Below are positions 24,595 through 32,014 of a stretch of DNA of 32,066 nucleotides, piece after piece. The position numbers were made by a program, and so were the translations under genes. Under the pieces are notes generated by a model. The model was not told the DNA's origin. It was given only the letters and a program-made list of their open reading frames with translations, and did not search any database. Source of the DNA: an uncultured Bacteroidales bacterium (lineage in GTDB: Bacteria > Bacteroidota > Bacteroidia > Bacteroidales > Muribaculaceae); assembly GCA_958418815.1 (NCBI GenBank), contig CATZGB010000032.1:1-32066 (forward strand), written 5' to 3'. Position 1 is the stretch's first letter. Each line of letters begins with the position of its first letter.

Positions 24595-26124
24595 ATGCGC
24601 ACCCAGCTTCTGACCCAGATACGTTCCCTGTCAAGCCTTCTCGAAAATCTTCGCGACGGCATAATACAGGTGCCCCCCTTCCAGCGGGAATTCGTATGGA
24701 CGCGGAAACAAATAGTGGAATTGTTCGACAGCATCAGCAAAGGTTATCCTATCGGATCAATCATGCTGTGGCGTCCACATACAACCCCTTCCTGGGGCCA
24801 CGACCGAGAAGTAGGCGGATTCATATTGCCTGACTTGAAAGAACCTAAATCATATGTGTTGGACGGCTACCAGCGCCTCGCCTCACTGTTCGGATGTCTC
24901 AATAGCCCCAAGACATCCGGACTTGAATATGACGAAAATATGCGTAAGGGATTTTTCAACCTCTGTTTCGACCTCAAAGACGGGGAATTCATTTATCCCA
25001 CAGGAGGGTATGCGAAACCTTGGCAGGTTCCTGTCTATATACTATTCCGCACAAGCGAGTTCCGGCAATATACCCGTAACATACTTGAGCCTGCTGTTCC
25101 CGATTCGCAACTCCTCGACATCTATCTCGACCGCGCCGATTCTTTCTCTCGAATCCTTGTCGAATACAAACTGGCCGTCATAGAAGTGGACGGGGGCACC
25201 TTGGAAGATGTCGTCAATATATTCTCCAGGATAAACTCCAAAGGGACCGATATCTCTGACGAGTGGAAAGTGAACGCGCTAAGTTTCACAGAAGATTTCA
25301 ATTTCTCAACAGAAATCGAAAATATTATCCGTAAGCTCAGTTACTACAATTTCGACAAAATATCTTCTGATATCATACTCAAATGCTTTAAGAGCGCATT
25401 CGACAACCGGCTATATATTGACACCGACATCAACAGACTTGCTGAGCGTCCTGATTTCCAACACAATATAAGGAATATGTCGGATGCGATAATAAAGGCT
25501 GTAAGTTTTCTGTATAATGAGCTGAATGTCATCGACCTCCGCCTTCTCCCCGATACAGACCAACTTATCTTCCTGTCGGTATTCTTTATGAAAAAACCTA
25601 ATCCCTCAAAAGAGAGGATAAGAGACATAATTCGTTGGTTCTGGATTACGACATATTCCAATTACTTCTCACTCTGTTCCTTATCAAGAAAACGCAAAGC
25701 ATTCGCCTATTTTCTTGATTATCTCGAAGATTGGTACGATACACCATTATACTACCAAGCTCCTCAAGAACTTATGAAAGCCCAGCCTTGGCCAAAGAAG
25801 CTGTCACTCTCATCCGCCCGCGCTGTGGCTCTCGCGCTGTTTCAGTTACGCCTTGTCAAAGAGAACTTCGGTGTGCCATCAGTGCGCAGACACCTTGAAT
25901 GCAGTAAAATATTCAAGCACGTCGACAGCATTCCCGAAAACATGGCGGTCACCTTTGCCGACTCGAATTCAAAAAATCGTTTTCCATATTACGCCCAGAT
26001 TGACTCCGGCTTCGTCATAATCGACCACGAGGAAATCATCGACAGGCTCCGCTACCGCCGACACATCCTCAAAGAGCAAGAACGCGACTTCGTGGAAAGC
26101 CTCGGGCTGACATACACCGATTGA
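24595..26124 (+). CDS. DUF262 (GmrSD N-terminal / ParB-like) protein
   Basis: 509 residues. DUF262 features are IIQVPPFQREFVWTRKQIVE (PPFQREFVW 27-35), SISKGYPIGSIMLW (46-59), VLDGYQRLASLFG (DGYQR 90-94, usually DGQQR) and VVNIFSRINSKGTDIS (about 206-221). The C-terminal half is helical with no visible HNH (DUF1524) motif, so this is not a complete GmrSD-type enzyme. DUF262 domains bind or hydrolyse nucleotides in type IV restriction and other defence systems. The gene is visibly more AT-rich than its neighbours (many ATA, AAT, TAT and AAA codons), suggesting recent acquisition. It starts 28 nt after the Toprim gene and ends 3 nt before the acyltransferase ATG. Confidence 0.85.
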   Translation: MRTQLLTQIRSLSSLLENLRDGIIQVPPFQREFVWTRKQIVELFDSISKGYPIGSIMLWRPHTTPSWGHDREVGGFILPDLKEPKSYVLDGYQRLASLFGCLNSPKTSGLEYDENMRKGFFNLCFDLKDGEFIYPTGGYAKPWQVPVYILFRTSEFRQYTRNILEPAVPDSQLLDIYLDRADSFSRILVEYKLAVIEVDGGTLEDVVNIFSRINSKGTDISDEWKVNALSFTEDFNFSTEIENIIRKLSYYNFDKISSDIILKCFKSAFDNRLYIDTDINRLAERPDFQHNIRNMSDAIIKAVSFLYNELNVIDLRLLPDTDQLIFLSVFFMKKPNPSKERIRDIIRWFWITTYSNYFSLCSLSRKRKAFAYFLDYLEDWYDTPLYYQAPQELMKAQPWPKKLSLSSARAVALALFQLRLVKENFGVPSVRRHLECSKIFKHVDSIPENMAVTFADSNSKNRFPYYAQIDSGFVIIDHEEIIDRLRYRRHILKEQERDFVESLGLTYTD

Positions 26125-26127
26125 CAT

Positions 26128-27066
26128 ATGAGCGACACCGACAACAAAGAGAGGCAGGCCGCCGACTGGAGATACAAGCCGCTGGGATGGCTGACATCCG
26201 CTATGGCGCGGTTGCCGCTGTGGGCGCTCCACAGGGTCGCCGACCTGCTCTTCGTGGTGCTGTACTACCTGGCGGGGTACCGCCGGAGGGTGGTCAGGGA
26301 CAACCTCGCCGGGTCGTTCCCCGAGAAAGATGCCGGGGAGCTGCGGCGCATCGAGCGGCAGTTCTTCCGCAACTTCGCCGACTACATCGTCGAGACCCTG
26401 AAGCTCCTCCATGTCTCCGACCGCGAGATGAGACGGCGCATGACATTCTCGGGGGTCGAGGTCATCGACAAGGCCCTCGCCGACGGCCGCCCCGTGGTAT
26501 GCTACTTCGCCCATATCGGCAACTGGGAGTGGGCGCCGTCAATCACCCTCTGGAGCCGCCTCCGGGCCGGGAGCGACGCCAAGTTCTGCCAGATTTACAG
26601 ACCGTTGCGCAACCGCTGGTTCGACTCCCTGATGCTGCGCCTGCGCGGGCGTTTCGGCGCGGTCTCGCTCCCCAAACGCCGCTCATTCCTCGACCTGCTG
26701 CGTTACCGCAAGGAGGGCATCCCGACGGTCACCGGCTTCATGAGCGACCAGAAGCCGAGCCACGGCGACACAATCCATGTGGTCAGCTTCCTCAACCGCC
26801 CCACGGCGATAATCACCGGCACCGAGACCGTCTGCCGCCGCCTCGACGCGCTCCCCGTCTACTGGCGCATGTCGAAGCCATCGCGCGGACATTACCATAT
26901 AGATGTGGTCGAGATGAAGGCCGACATGGCCGGGGAGTTCCCCCTTACCGACCTCTACGCCCGCCTGCTGGAGGAGAACATCCGCCAGGATCCCTCCCTG
27001 TGGCTCTGGTCACACAAGCGGTGGAAACATCCGGTGACATTTGAAATGAACGGACAAAAAGCCTGA
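26128..27066 (+). CDS. Lipid A acyltransferase (LpxL/HtrB family)
   Basis: 312 residues. An N-terminal amphipathic or membrane segment (about 18-50) is followed by RRRVVRDNLAGSFPEKD (typical 'R-x-x-x-x-N-L' region). The catalytic HX4E motif is HIGNWE (His129-Glu134), with later GFMSDQKPS and ITGTETV. The family adds a secondary acyl chain from acyl-ACP to Kdo-lipid A at the inner membrane. The C-terminal WLWSHKRWKHP matches the family's W-x-H-x-R-W-K end. It is separated from the DUF262 stop by only 3 nt, so it is probably read through from the accessory cassette, and is 5 nt before the glycosyltransferase. Confidence 0.92.
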   Translation: MSDTDNKERQAADWRYKPLGWLTSAMARLPLWALHRVADLLFVVLYYLAGYRRRVVRDNLAGSFPEKDAGELRRIERQFFRNFADYIVETLKLLHVSDREMRRRMTFSGVEVIDKALADGRPVVCYFAHIGNWEWAPSITLWSRLRAGSDAKFCQIYRPLRNRWFDSLMLRLRGRFGAVSLPKRRSFLDLLRYRKEGIPTVTGFMSDQKPSHGDTIHVVSFLNRPTAIITGTETVCRRLDALPVYWRMSKPSRGHYHIDVVEMKADMAGEFPLTDLYARLLEENIRQDPSLWLWSHKRWKHPVTFEMNGQKA

Positions 27067-27071
27067 CACCA

Positions 27072-28067
27072 ATGAAACCTGTAGCTGTCATCATACTCAA
27101 CTGGAACGGAGAGAAGCTCCTCCGCGAGTTCCTCCCCTCGGTCGTGGCCAACACCGACCCCGCCATCGCCGACGTGATAGTGGCCGACAACGGCTCGACC
27201 GACGGCTCGCGAGAGCTGCTGCGCCATGACTTCCCGCAAGTCAGGCTCCTGGCCTTCGACGAGAACCTGGGCTACGCCGGAGGCTACAACCGCGCCCTGC
27301 GAGAGACAGGCTACCGCTACACCGTGCTGCTCAACTCCGACGTCGAGACACCCCGGGGATGGCTCGGCCCGCTGTACCAGTTCATGGAGTCACACCCCGA
27401 CGCGGCGGCATGCCAGCCCAAGATACTGTCATACAAAGAGAAACACCGGTTTGAATATGCCGGAGCTGCCGGAGGCTACATCGACCGCAACGGCTACCCC
27501 TACTGCCGCGGACGCATCTTCGACACCGTCGAGGAGGACAAGGGGCAATATGACACCCCCGCCGAGGTCTTCTGGGCCACAGGGGCCGCCCTCATGGTCA
27601 GGACCGACCTATACACCAGGGCCGGAGGCCTCGACGAGCGGTTCTTCGCCCATATGGAGGAGATAGACCTATGCTGGCGGCTCAGGCTAATGGGCCACAC
27701 CCTCTGGTGTGTGCCGGCCAGCCACATCTACCATCTCGGCGGCGGCTCACTGCCGGCGGCCAATCCCCGCAAGACCTACCTCAACTTCCGCAACAACCTG
27801 CTGCTGCTCCACAAAAACCTCCCCGCCGCCGACCTGCGCCCTGCCCTGCTGCGCCGCCGCCTGCTCGACACGGTGGCCTGGGCCAAGTTCATCCTCACCC
27901 TTGATTTCCCCAACGCGTCGGCCATCCTGCGCGCCCACCGCGACTTCCGCCGCATGCGCCGCCACTATACCGCCCATCCCGCCGTCAACCTCCTCGCCTC
28001 CACACCCCGCCCCGACATCCTCATCTCCTACTTCATCAGACGCAAGCGCCTTTACTCCCAACTCTAA
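27072..28067 (+). CDS. GT2 family glycosyltransferase
   Basis: 331 residues. A GT-A fold runs from AVIILNWNGEKLL through VIVADNGSTDGS (37-46), ENLGYAGGYNRAL and the metal-binding LLNSDVE (Asn88-Ser89-Asp90). The acceptor-side FFAHMEEIDLCWRLRLMGH has the catalytic acid region typical of rhamnosyltransferase/WcaA-like enzymes. No membrane helices, so it is likely cytosolic and peripheral, transferring a sugar onto a surface polysaccharide or lipid acceptor. The donor is not predictable from sequence. Close spacing with the lipid A acyltransferase (5 nt) suggests an envelope-glycolipid role (inference). Confidence 0.92.
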   Translation: MKPVAVIILNWNGEKLLREFLPSVVANTDPAIADVIVADNGSTDGSRELLRHDFPQVRLLAFDENLGYAGGYNRALRETGYRYTVLLNSDVETPRGWLGPLYQFMESHPDAAACQPKILSYKEKHRFEYAGAAGGYIDRNGYPYCRGRIFDTVEEDKGQYDTPAEVFWATGAALMVRTDLYTRAGGLDERFFAHMEEIDLCWRLRLMGHTLWCVPASHIYHLGGGSLPAANPRKTYLNFRNNLLLLHKNLPAADLRPALLRRRLLDTVAWAKFILTLDFPNASAILRAHRDFRRMRRHYTAHPAVNLLASTPRPDILISYFIRRKRLYSQL

Positions 28068-28076
28068 CCCCCCAAG

Positions 28077-30335
28077 ATGCTACTGCTCAACGCCGCCCCC
28101 GACTTCGAAGGTCTGATTTCAGACCTCGCCTTCATACTGCTGCTCGGTGCCGCCGTCACCCTGCTTTTCAAATGGATAAAACAGCCCGTCGTCCTGGGCT
28201 ACATCGTGGCCGGCTTCCTGGCCAGCCCCAATTTCGAACCGCTCCCCTCGGTCACCACCGAGGTCAACATCGAGTTCTGGGCCCAGATCGGCATCATAGT
28301 CCTGCTGTTCTCGCTGGGGCTTGAGTTCAGTTTCAAGAAACTGGTCAACACCGGCGGCTCGGCCGTAGTGACAGCCCTCATAATCGTCACCGGCATGATG
28401 GCCACAGGCTTCGCCATCGGCCACCTGCTCGGCTTCACCACCATCAACAGCCTCTTCCTCGGCGGCATGCTCTCCATGTCATCCACCACCATCATAATCA
28501 AAGCCTTCACCGACCTCAACCTGCGCCAGAAGAAATTCGCCTCGCTGGTCTTCGCCGTGCTTATCGTCGAAGACCTCTTCGCCGTGGTCATGATGGTTGT
28601 GCTCAGCTCCATAGCTCTCAACAGTTCGGTCGAGGGGGGCGAGATGCTGATGAGCGTCAGCAAGCTCATCTTCTTCCTCGTCATCTGGTTTCTGGTGGGG
28701 GTCTACATCCTCCCCTCCTTCCTCAACAAGACCCGCAGGTTTCTCAACAACGAGACCCTCCTGGTGGTCTCCATGGGCCTCTGCCTATCGATGGCCGTCT
28801 TCTCCGTGCTGTGTGGGTTCTCGCTCGCCCTGGGCGCGTTCGTCATGGGCTCCATCCTCGCCGGGACAAGCTACGCCGAGCGCATCGAGCATGTCACCAT
28901 GCCGGTCAAAGACCTCTTCGGCTCGGTGTTCTTCATCTCCGTCGGCATGATGGTGCAGCCCGCCATCCTCGTCCAGTACTGGTGGCCGATACTGCTGCTG
29001 TCGGCGGTCGTGATCTCGGGCATGATAATATTCGGCACCTTCGGCATGCTCGTGACCGGCCAGACCCTCAAGGTGGCCATCGAGTCGGGCTTCTCGCTGA
29101 CCCAGATCGGGGAGTTCGCCTTCATCATCGCCTCGCTCGGTATGAGCCTCGGAGTGCTGAACGCCGAGATCTACCCCATCGTGGTGGCCGTGTCGGTCAT
29201 CACCACATTCACCACCCCCTACTTCATCCGCATGGCCGACCCCGCCTACCGGCTGGCCGAACGCCATCTCCCCCCAAGGCTCCACTTCCTGATCGACCGC
29301 TACACCGACGACGCCTCACAGAACGCCGGAAACGAGAACCGCCGCGCCTGGGCTGCCATGCTGCGCCGCTACCTCTGGCGCATCATGCTCTACTCCATAC
29401 TGCTGACAGCCATCTACCTGACCGGAGAGCGGTGGCTCGCCCCCATCCTCGACGGGATAACGCCCGCCTGGGGACGGCTGCTGACCACCATCCTGACCCT
29501 CACGGCCATGGCCCCATTCCTGCTCGCCCTCATCCTACCCCCGCCGATGAACAGCTCCGACACCGCCTCGCGCCTCCACGCCAGCCAGCTAAAAGTGCCG
29601 CGGGTAGTGCTGATGGTCTTCAGGATGCTCATAGCCCTCGGCTTCATCATCCACACCATCTCCTCGGCCTACACCCTGCGCCTGGGAGTCCTCATCGGGC
29701 TGGCCATCTTCATCCTGCTGCTGCTGACGCTCAGCCGCACACTCAACACCCGCCTGCGCAACATCGAAGCCCGGTTTCTCGACAACCTCAACGAGCGCGA
29801 CCTGCGCCGCTCGGGCAAGAACAACACCCTGGTCAGCGACCTCCACCTGGCCTACATCCATGTCGGCTACGGGTGCCCGTTTGTCGGCGACCGCCTGAAA
29901 AACACCGACCTGCGCGGACGCTACGGCGTGGACGTGGTGACCATACAGCGCGGGCCGGCCACCATGATCGTCCCCTCCGGGGAGACACGCATCTTCCCCG
30001 GCGACACCATCGGCGTCATCGGCAACGACGACCAGATCTCGGCCGTCCTCCCCGTCATCGAGGCCGAGGCCGACCCCGCCCAGGGCCAGAACGCCTCGCA
30101 GCCCACTGACCTCCGCCTGACATCGATCATGCTCACCTCTGCCTCCCCCCTGGCCGGCCAGACCCTCGCCTCGGCCGACGTGCGCCGCAACTACAACACC
30201 CATGTCGTGGCTCTGCGCCGCGATGGAGAGTTCATCGACCGCCCCGCCTCCATGCCCCTGCGCGAGGGAGACCGCCTCTGGATCGTGGCCCCCGACTCAG
30301 TCACCGCCACCCTGCTCGCAGGGCGCCCCGACTGA
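28077..30335 (+). CDS. CPA2-family cation:proton antiporter with two TrkA-C domains
   Basis: 752 residues. The N-terminal Na+/H+-exchanger domain (about 12-390) has roughly twelve helices and typical blocks: QPVVLGYIVAGFL, IGIIVLLFSLGLEFSF, SSTTIIIKAF, VLIVEDLFAVVMM (acidic pair ED of the ion path), GAFVMGSILAGT and QIGEFAFIIASLG. A second membrane block of about four helices (about 425-560) follows, then two TrkA-C/RCK_C domains (about 585-665 and 675-752). There is no Rossmann TrkA-N/RCK_N domain between them. It likely exchanges K+ or Na+ for H+, gated by ligand binding at the RCK_C domains. It is 9 nt after the glycosyltransferase. Confidence 0.93.
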   Translation: MLLLNAAPDFEGLISDLAFILLLGAAVTLLFKWIKQPVVLGYIVAGFLASPNFEPLPSVTTEVNIEFWAQIGIIVLLFSLGLEFSFKKLVNTGGSAVVTALIIVTGMMATGFAIGHLLGFTTINSLFLGGMLSMSSTTIIIKAFTDLNLRQKKFASLVFAVLIVEDLFAVVMMVVLSSIALNSSVEGGEMLMSVSKLIFFLVIWFLVGVYILPSFLNKTRRFLNNETLLVVSMGLCLSMAVFSVLCGFSLALGAFVMGSILAGTSYAERIEHVTMPVKDLFGSVFFISVGMMVQPAILVQYWWPILLLSAVVISGMIIFGTFGMLVTGQTLKVAIESGFSLTQIGEFAFIIASLGMSLGVLNAEIYPIVVAVSVITTFTTPYFIRMADPAYRLAERHLPPRLHFLIDRYTDDASQNAGNENRRAWAAMLRRYLWRIMLYSILLTAIYLTGERWLAPILDGITPAWGRLLTTILTLTAMAPFLLALILPPPMNSSDTASRLHASQLKVPRVVLMVFRMLIALGFIIHTISSAYTLRLGVLIGLAIFILLLLTLSRTLNTRLRNIEARFLDNLNERDLRRSGKNNTLVSDLHLAYIHVGYGCPFVGDRLKNTDLRGRYGVDVVTIQRGPATMIVPSGETRIFPGDTIGVIGNDDQISAVLPVIEAEADPAQGQNASQPTDLRLTSIMLTSASPLAGQTLASADVRRNYNTHVVALRRDGEFIDRPASMPLREGDRLWIVAPDSVTATLLAGRPD

Positions 30336-30402
30336 CCCAATCCCCGATTTTTTCCAAAATTTTTCAAAATGCCACTTTTTTTTCTTTTTTTTTGGAAAAA
30401 AG

Positions 30403-30433
30403 TTGCACGGTTGATTTTTTTGGAATATCTTTG
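30403..30433 (+). promoter_or_regulatory. Promoter of the secreted CTD protein gene
   Basis: TATCTTTG (30426-30433) is a perfect -7 box, with TTG (30403-30405) 20 nt upstream as the -33. The start codon is at 30598, so the transcript should carry a leader of about 155 nt. A T-rich region with an AT inverted repeat (30349-30359 with 30390-30400) lies just upstream and may terminate the antiporter transcript. Confidence 0.75.
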
Positions 30434-30439
30434 CGGCAT

Positions 30440-30597
30440 ACATCACTTGCTGTCTCGTAATCAGCAAATAACCCGATAGTGCTTTCTACTGAAGATTTAC
30501 AATTTCTAAACACGGTAGATTTCATTTTAGTAAGTGCTTTTGCTCTTTTTGGGAAGATTTAGACAACTATAATATTTCATTCACTAAATTAAAGCAG
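30440..30597 (+). promoter_or_regulatory. Long AT-rich 5' leader with a duplicated bipartite motif
   Basis: The leader contains AGTGCTTT plus GAAGATTTA twice: 30478-30485 with 30491-30499, and 30533-30540 with 30553-30561. An inverted repeat TCTAC/GTAGA (30485-30489 with 30515-30519) lies in between. The end, ACTAAATTAAAGCAG before the ATG, is the A-rich, Shine-Dalgarno-free start context usual in Bacteroidota. No known riboswitch is recognised. Confidence 0.4.
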
Positions 30598-31878
30598 ATG
30601 AAAAAATTCTACTCTTTGATGCTTGCCGCCACCGCCGCCATCGCAGCCACCGCAGCACCCCAGGCCAATCGCGAGTTCACATTCTCTGAAAAGACAATCC
30701 CCGCCGCCAACATCCTCCAGACCGAGGACTTCGCGCTGAGCTCACCCCTCCGCGCCGCTTCCACTATGGCAGCTCCCGCCGGCGCCCCCCAGTCTCTCGA
30801 AGGGAAATCCGCCATCATAAACTTCTCCATCATTGAAGCGGACGAAAGTGGCAATGATGTAGTATATCCCGTCTCCAACACTGTGACATTCTCCAACGAA
30901 CAGGTTGAGGAAGGTATGTACGTATACACCATGACCTCTTTCCTCAAGGGCATCTACAACGCCAATGTTACTGTCTACGACATCACTGCCGCCTACAATC
31001 CCGAAAACGGCGCATTCTACCTCTTCGGCAGCGATGACATGATCAAAATCCCCCTGAACAACGGCACAACCGCCATCTGCTCGATGTGGGCTGCCAATTC
31101 AACAGGCAACTGCGTGCAGCCCGGCGCATATGAATTCTCATACGACAACGGTGTATTCTCAATCGTCAACCCCTTCACTGTAAAATACAGCAACGGTACT
31201 TCCCAGACATTTACAGCAAGCAGCTTCCTTCTTGGCTGTGTAAATGGCGACAGACTCTCCTATTATGTTGAGCTTGGCGCTGATTTCACAATGGAGGTTC
31301 TTGATGGCTCCGGCGATATGAACTGGGTAATGACCAACCAACAGGGTCCCCAGAACAAGAACGCCACTGTAGGTGCGACTATCAACGGCGACGTGCTGAC
31401 CGTTAAAAACTTCGCAGGCATGTTCGACGTTCCCATGACCATCGACGCAGCCGCCAAGACACTCACCGCCAACAAGGTACAGGTCACCGCCATCACCGAT
31501 TACAAAGCTTATCTCTCAGAGCAGGCCGCCGACAAGAGTAACGCCGCAGGAACCGGCAAGTATATCCTGACTTCCACCTACTCCGTGGCTGACGGCACCA
31601 CCACTGTGGCTGTTCCCAACTGGAACGCATTCTTCAACCAGTTCGGCGTAGGCGAAAGCAGCTATTTCTGGCCCATGACCGACACCACCATAGTGTTTGA
31701 CTTCGACCTTGACGCCCTGGCTGAGGCTGGCGTGGAAGGCATCGCAGCCGACGCAGTTGACGCCAACGCTCCTGTTGAGTACTTCAACCTCCAGGGTATC
31801 CGCGTTGCCAACCCCGAAGCTGGCCAGCTCCTGATCAAGCGTCAGGGCAACCAGACCAGCAAGGTTGTCATCCGCTAA
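30598..31878 (+). CDS. Secreted protein with putative T9SS-type C-terminal sorting tail
   Basis: 426 residues. A signal peptide (1-20, cleavage near ATAA-PQA) is followed by a beta-rich, low-Cys body with Asn/Thr/Gly-rich segments, reading like an adhesin or surface-layer domain of no recognised family. The last 34 residues (393-426) follow the pattern VEYFNLQGIRVANPE, then a Leu/Ile strand, RQGN and KVVIR. This is the short C-terminal module seen on many secreted proteins of Muribaculaceae and Prevotella-like bacteria and resembles the end of T9SS sorting domains. Cargo status for the T9SS encoded at 1748-8925 is inferred. It is probably monocistronic, with its own promoter, long leader and terminator. 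Confidence 0.85.
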   Translation: MKKFYSLMLAATAAIAATAAPQANREFTFSEKTIPAANILQTEDFALSSPLRAASTMAAPAGAPQSLEGKSAIINFSIIEADESGNDVVYPVSNTVTFSNEQVEEGMYVYTMTSFLKGIYNANVTVYDITAAYNPENGAFYLFGSDDMIKIPLNNGTTAICSMWAANSTGNCVQPGAYEFSYDNGVFSIVNPFTVKYSNGTSQTFTASSFLLGCVNGDRLSYYVELGADFTMEVLDGSGDMNWVMTNQQGPQNKNATVGATINGDVLTVKNFAGMFDVPMTIDAAAKTLTANKVQVTAITDYKAYLSEQAADKSNAAGTGKYILTSTYSVADGTTTVAVPNWNAFFNQFGVGESSYFWPMTDTTIVFDFDLDALAEAGVEGIAADAVDANAPVEYFNLQGIRVANPEAGQLLIKRQGNQTSKVVIR

Positions 31879-31925
31879 ACCTCACTGACATCAAGGCCTG
31901 ACCCAGGCCACGCCAACCATACCGA

Positions 31926-31957
31926 CACCTCCGGCTCAGCGCCGGAGGTGTTTTTTT
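31926..31957 (+). terminator. Strong intrinsic terminator
   Basis: CACCTCCGGC (31926-31935) pairs perfectly with GCCGGAGGTG (31941-31950) around a 5-nt loop, followed by seven Ts (31951-31957). It ends the transcript of the secreted protein gene, 47 nt after its stop codon. Confidence 0.9.
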
Positions 31958-31980
31958 CAATGGTAAGGAATCAGCGGAAA

Positions 31981-32005
31981 TCTGCGTATCTGCGTAATCT
32001 GCGTG
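31981..32005. repeat. Three short tandem copies of TCTGCGTA
   Basis: TCTGCGTA occurs at 31981-31988 and 31989-31996, and TCTGCGTG at 31998-32005. It lies between the terminator and the terminal inverted repeat. I recall similar TCTGCGTAATCTGCGTG strings as dispersed intergenic repeats in Bacteroidales, but cannot confirm that here. Confidence 0.7.
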
Positions 32006-32014
32006 AGTTTTTAT

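Noticed and set aside
28811..30109. Long plus-strand open frame inside the antiporter gene
   Set aside because: It is a shifted frame of a clear antiporter gene; its Arg/His/Pro-rich translation is typical of a GC-rich shadow frame and shows no family motifs.
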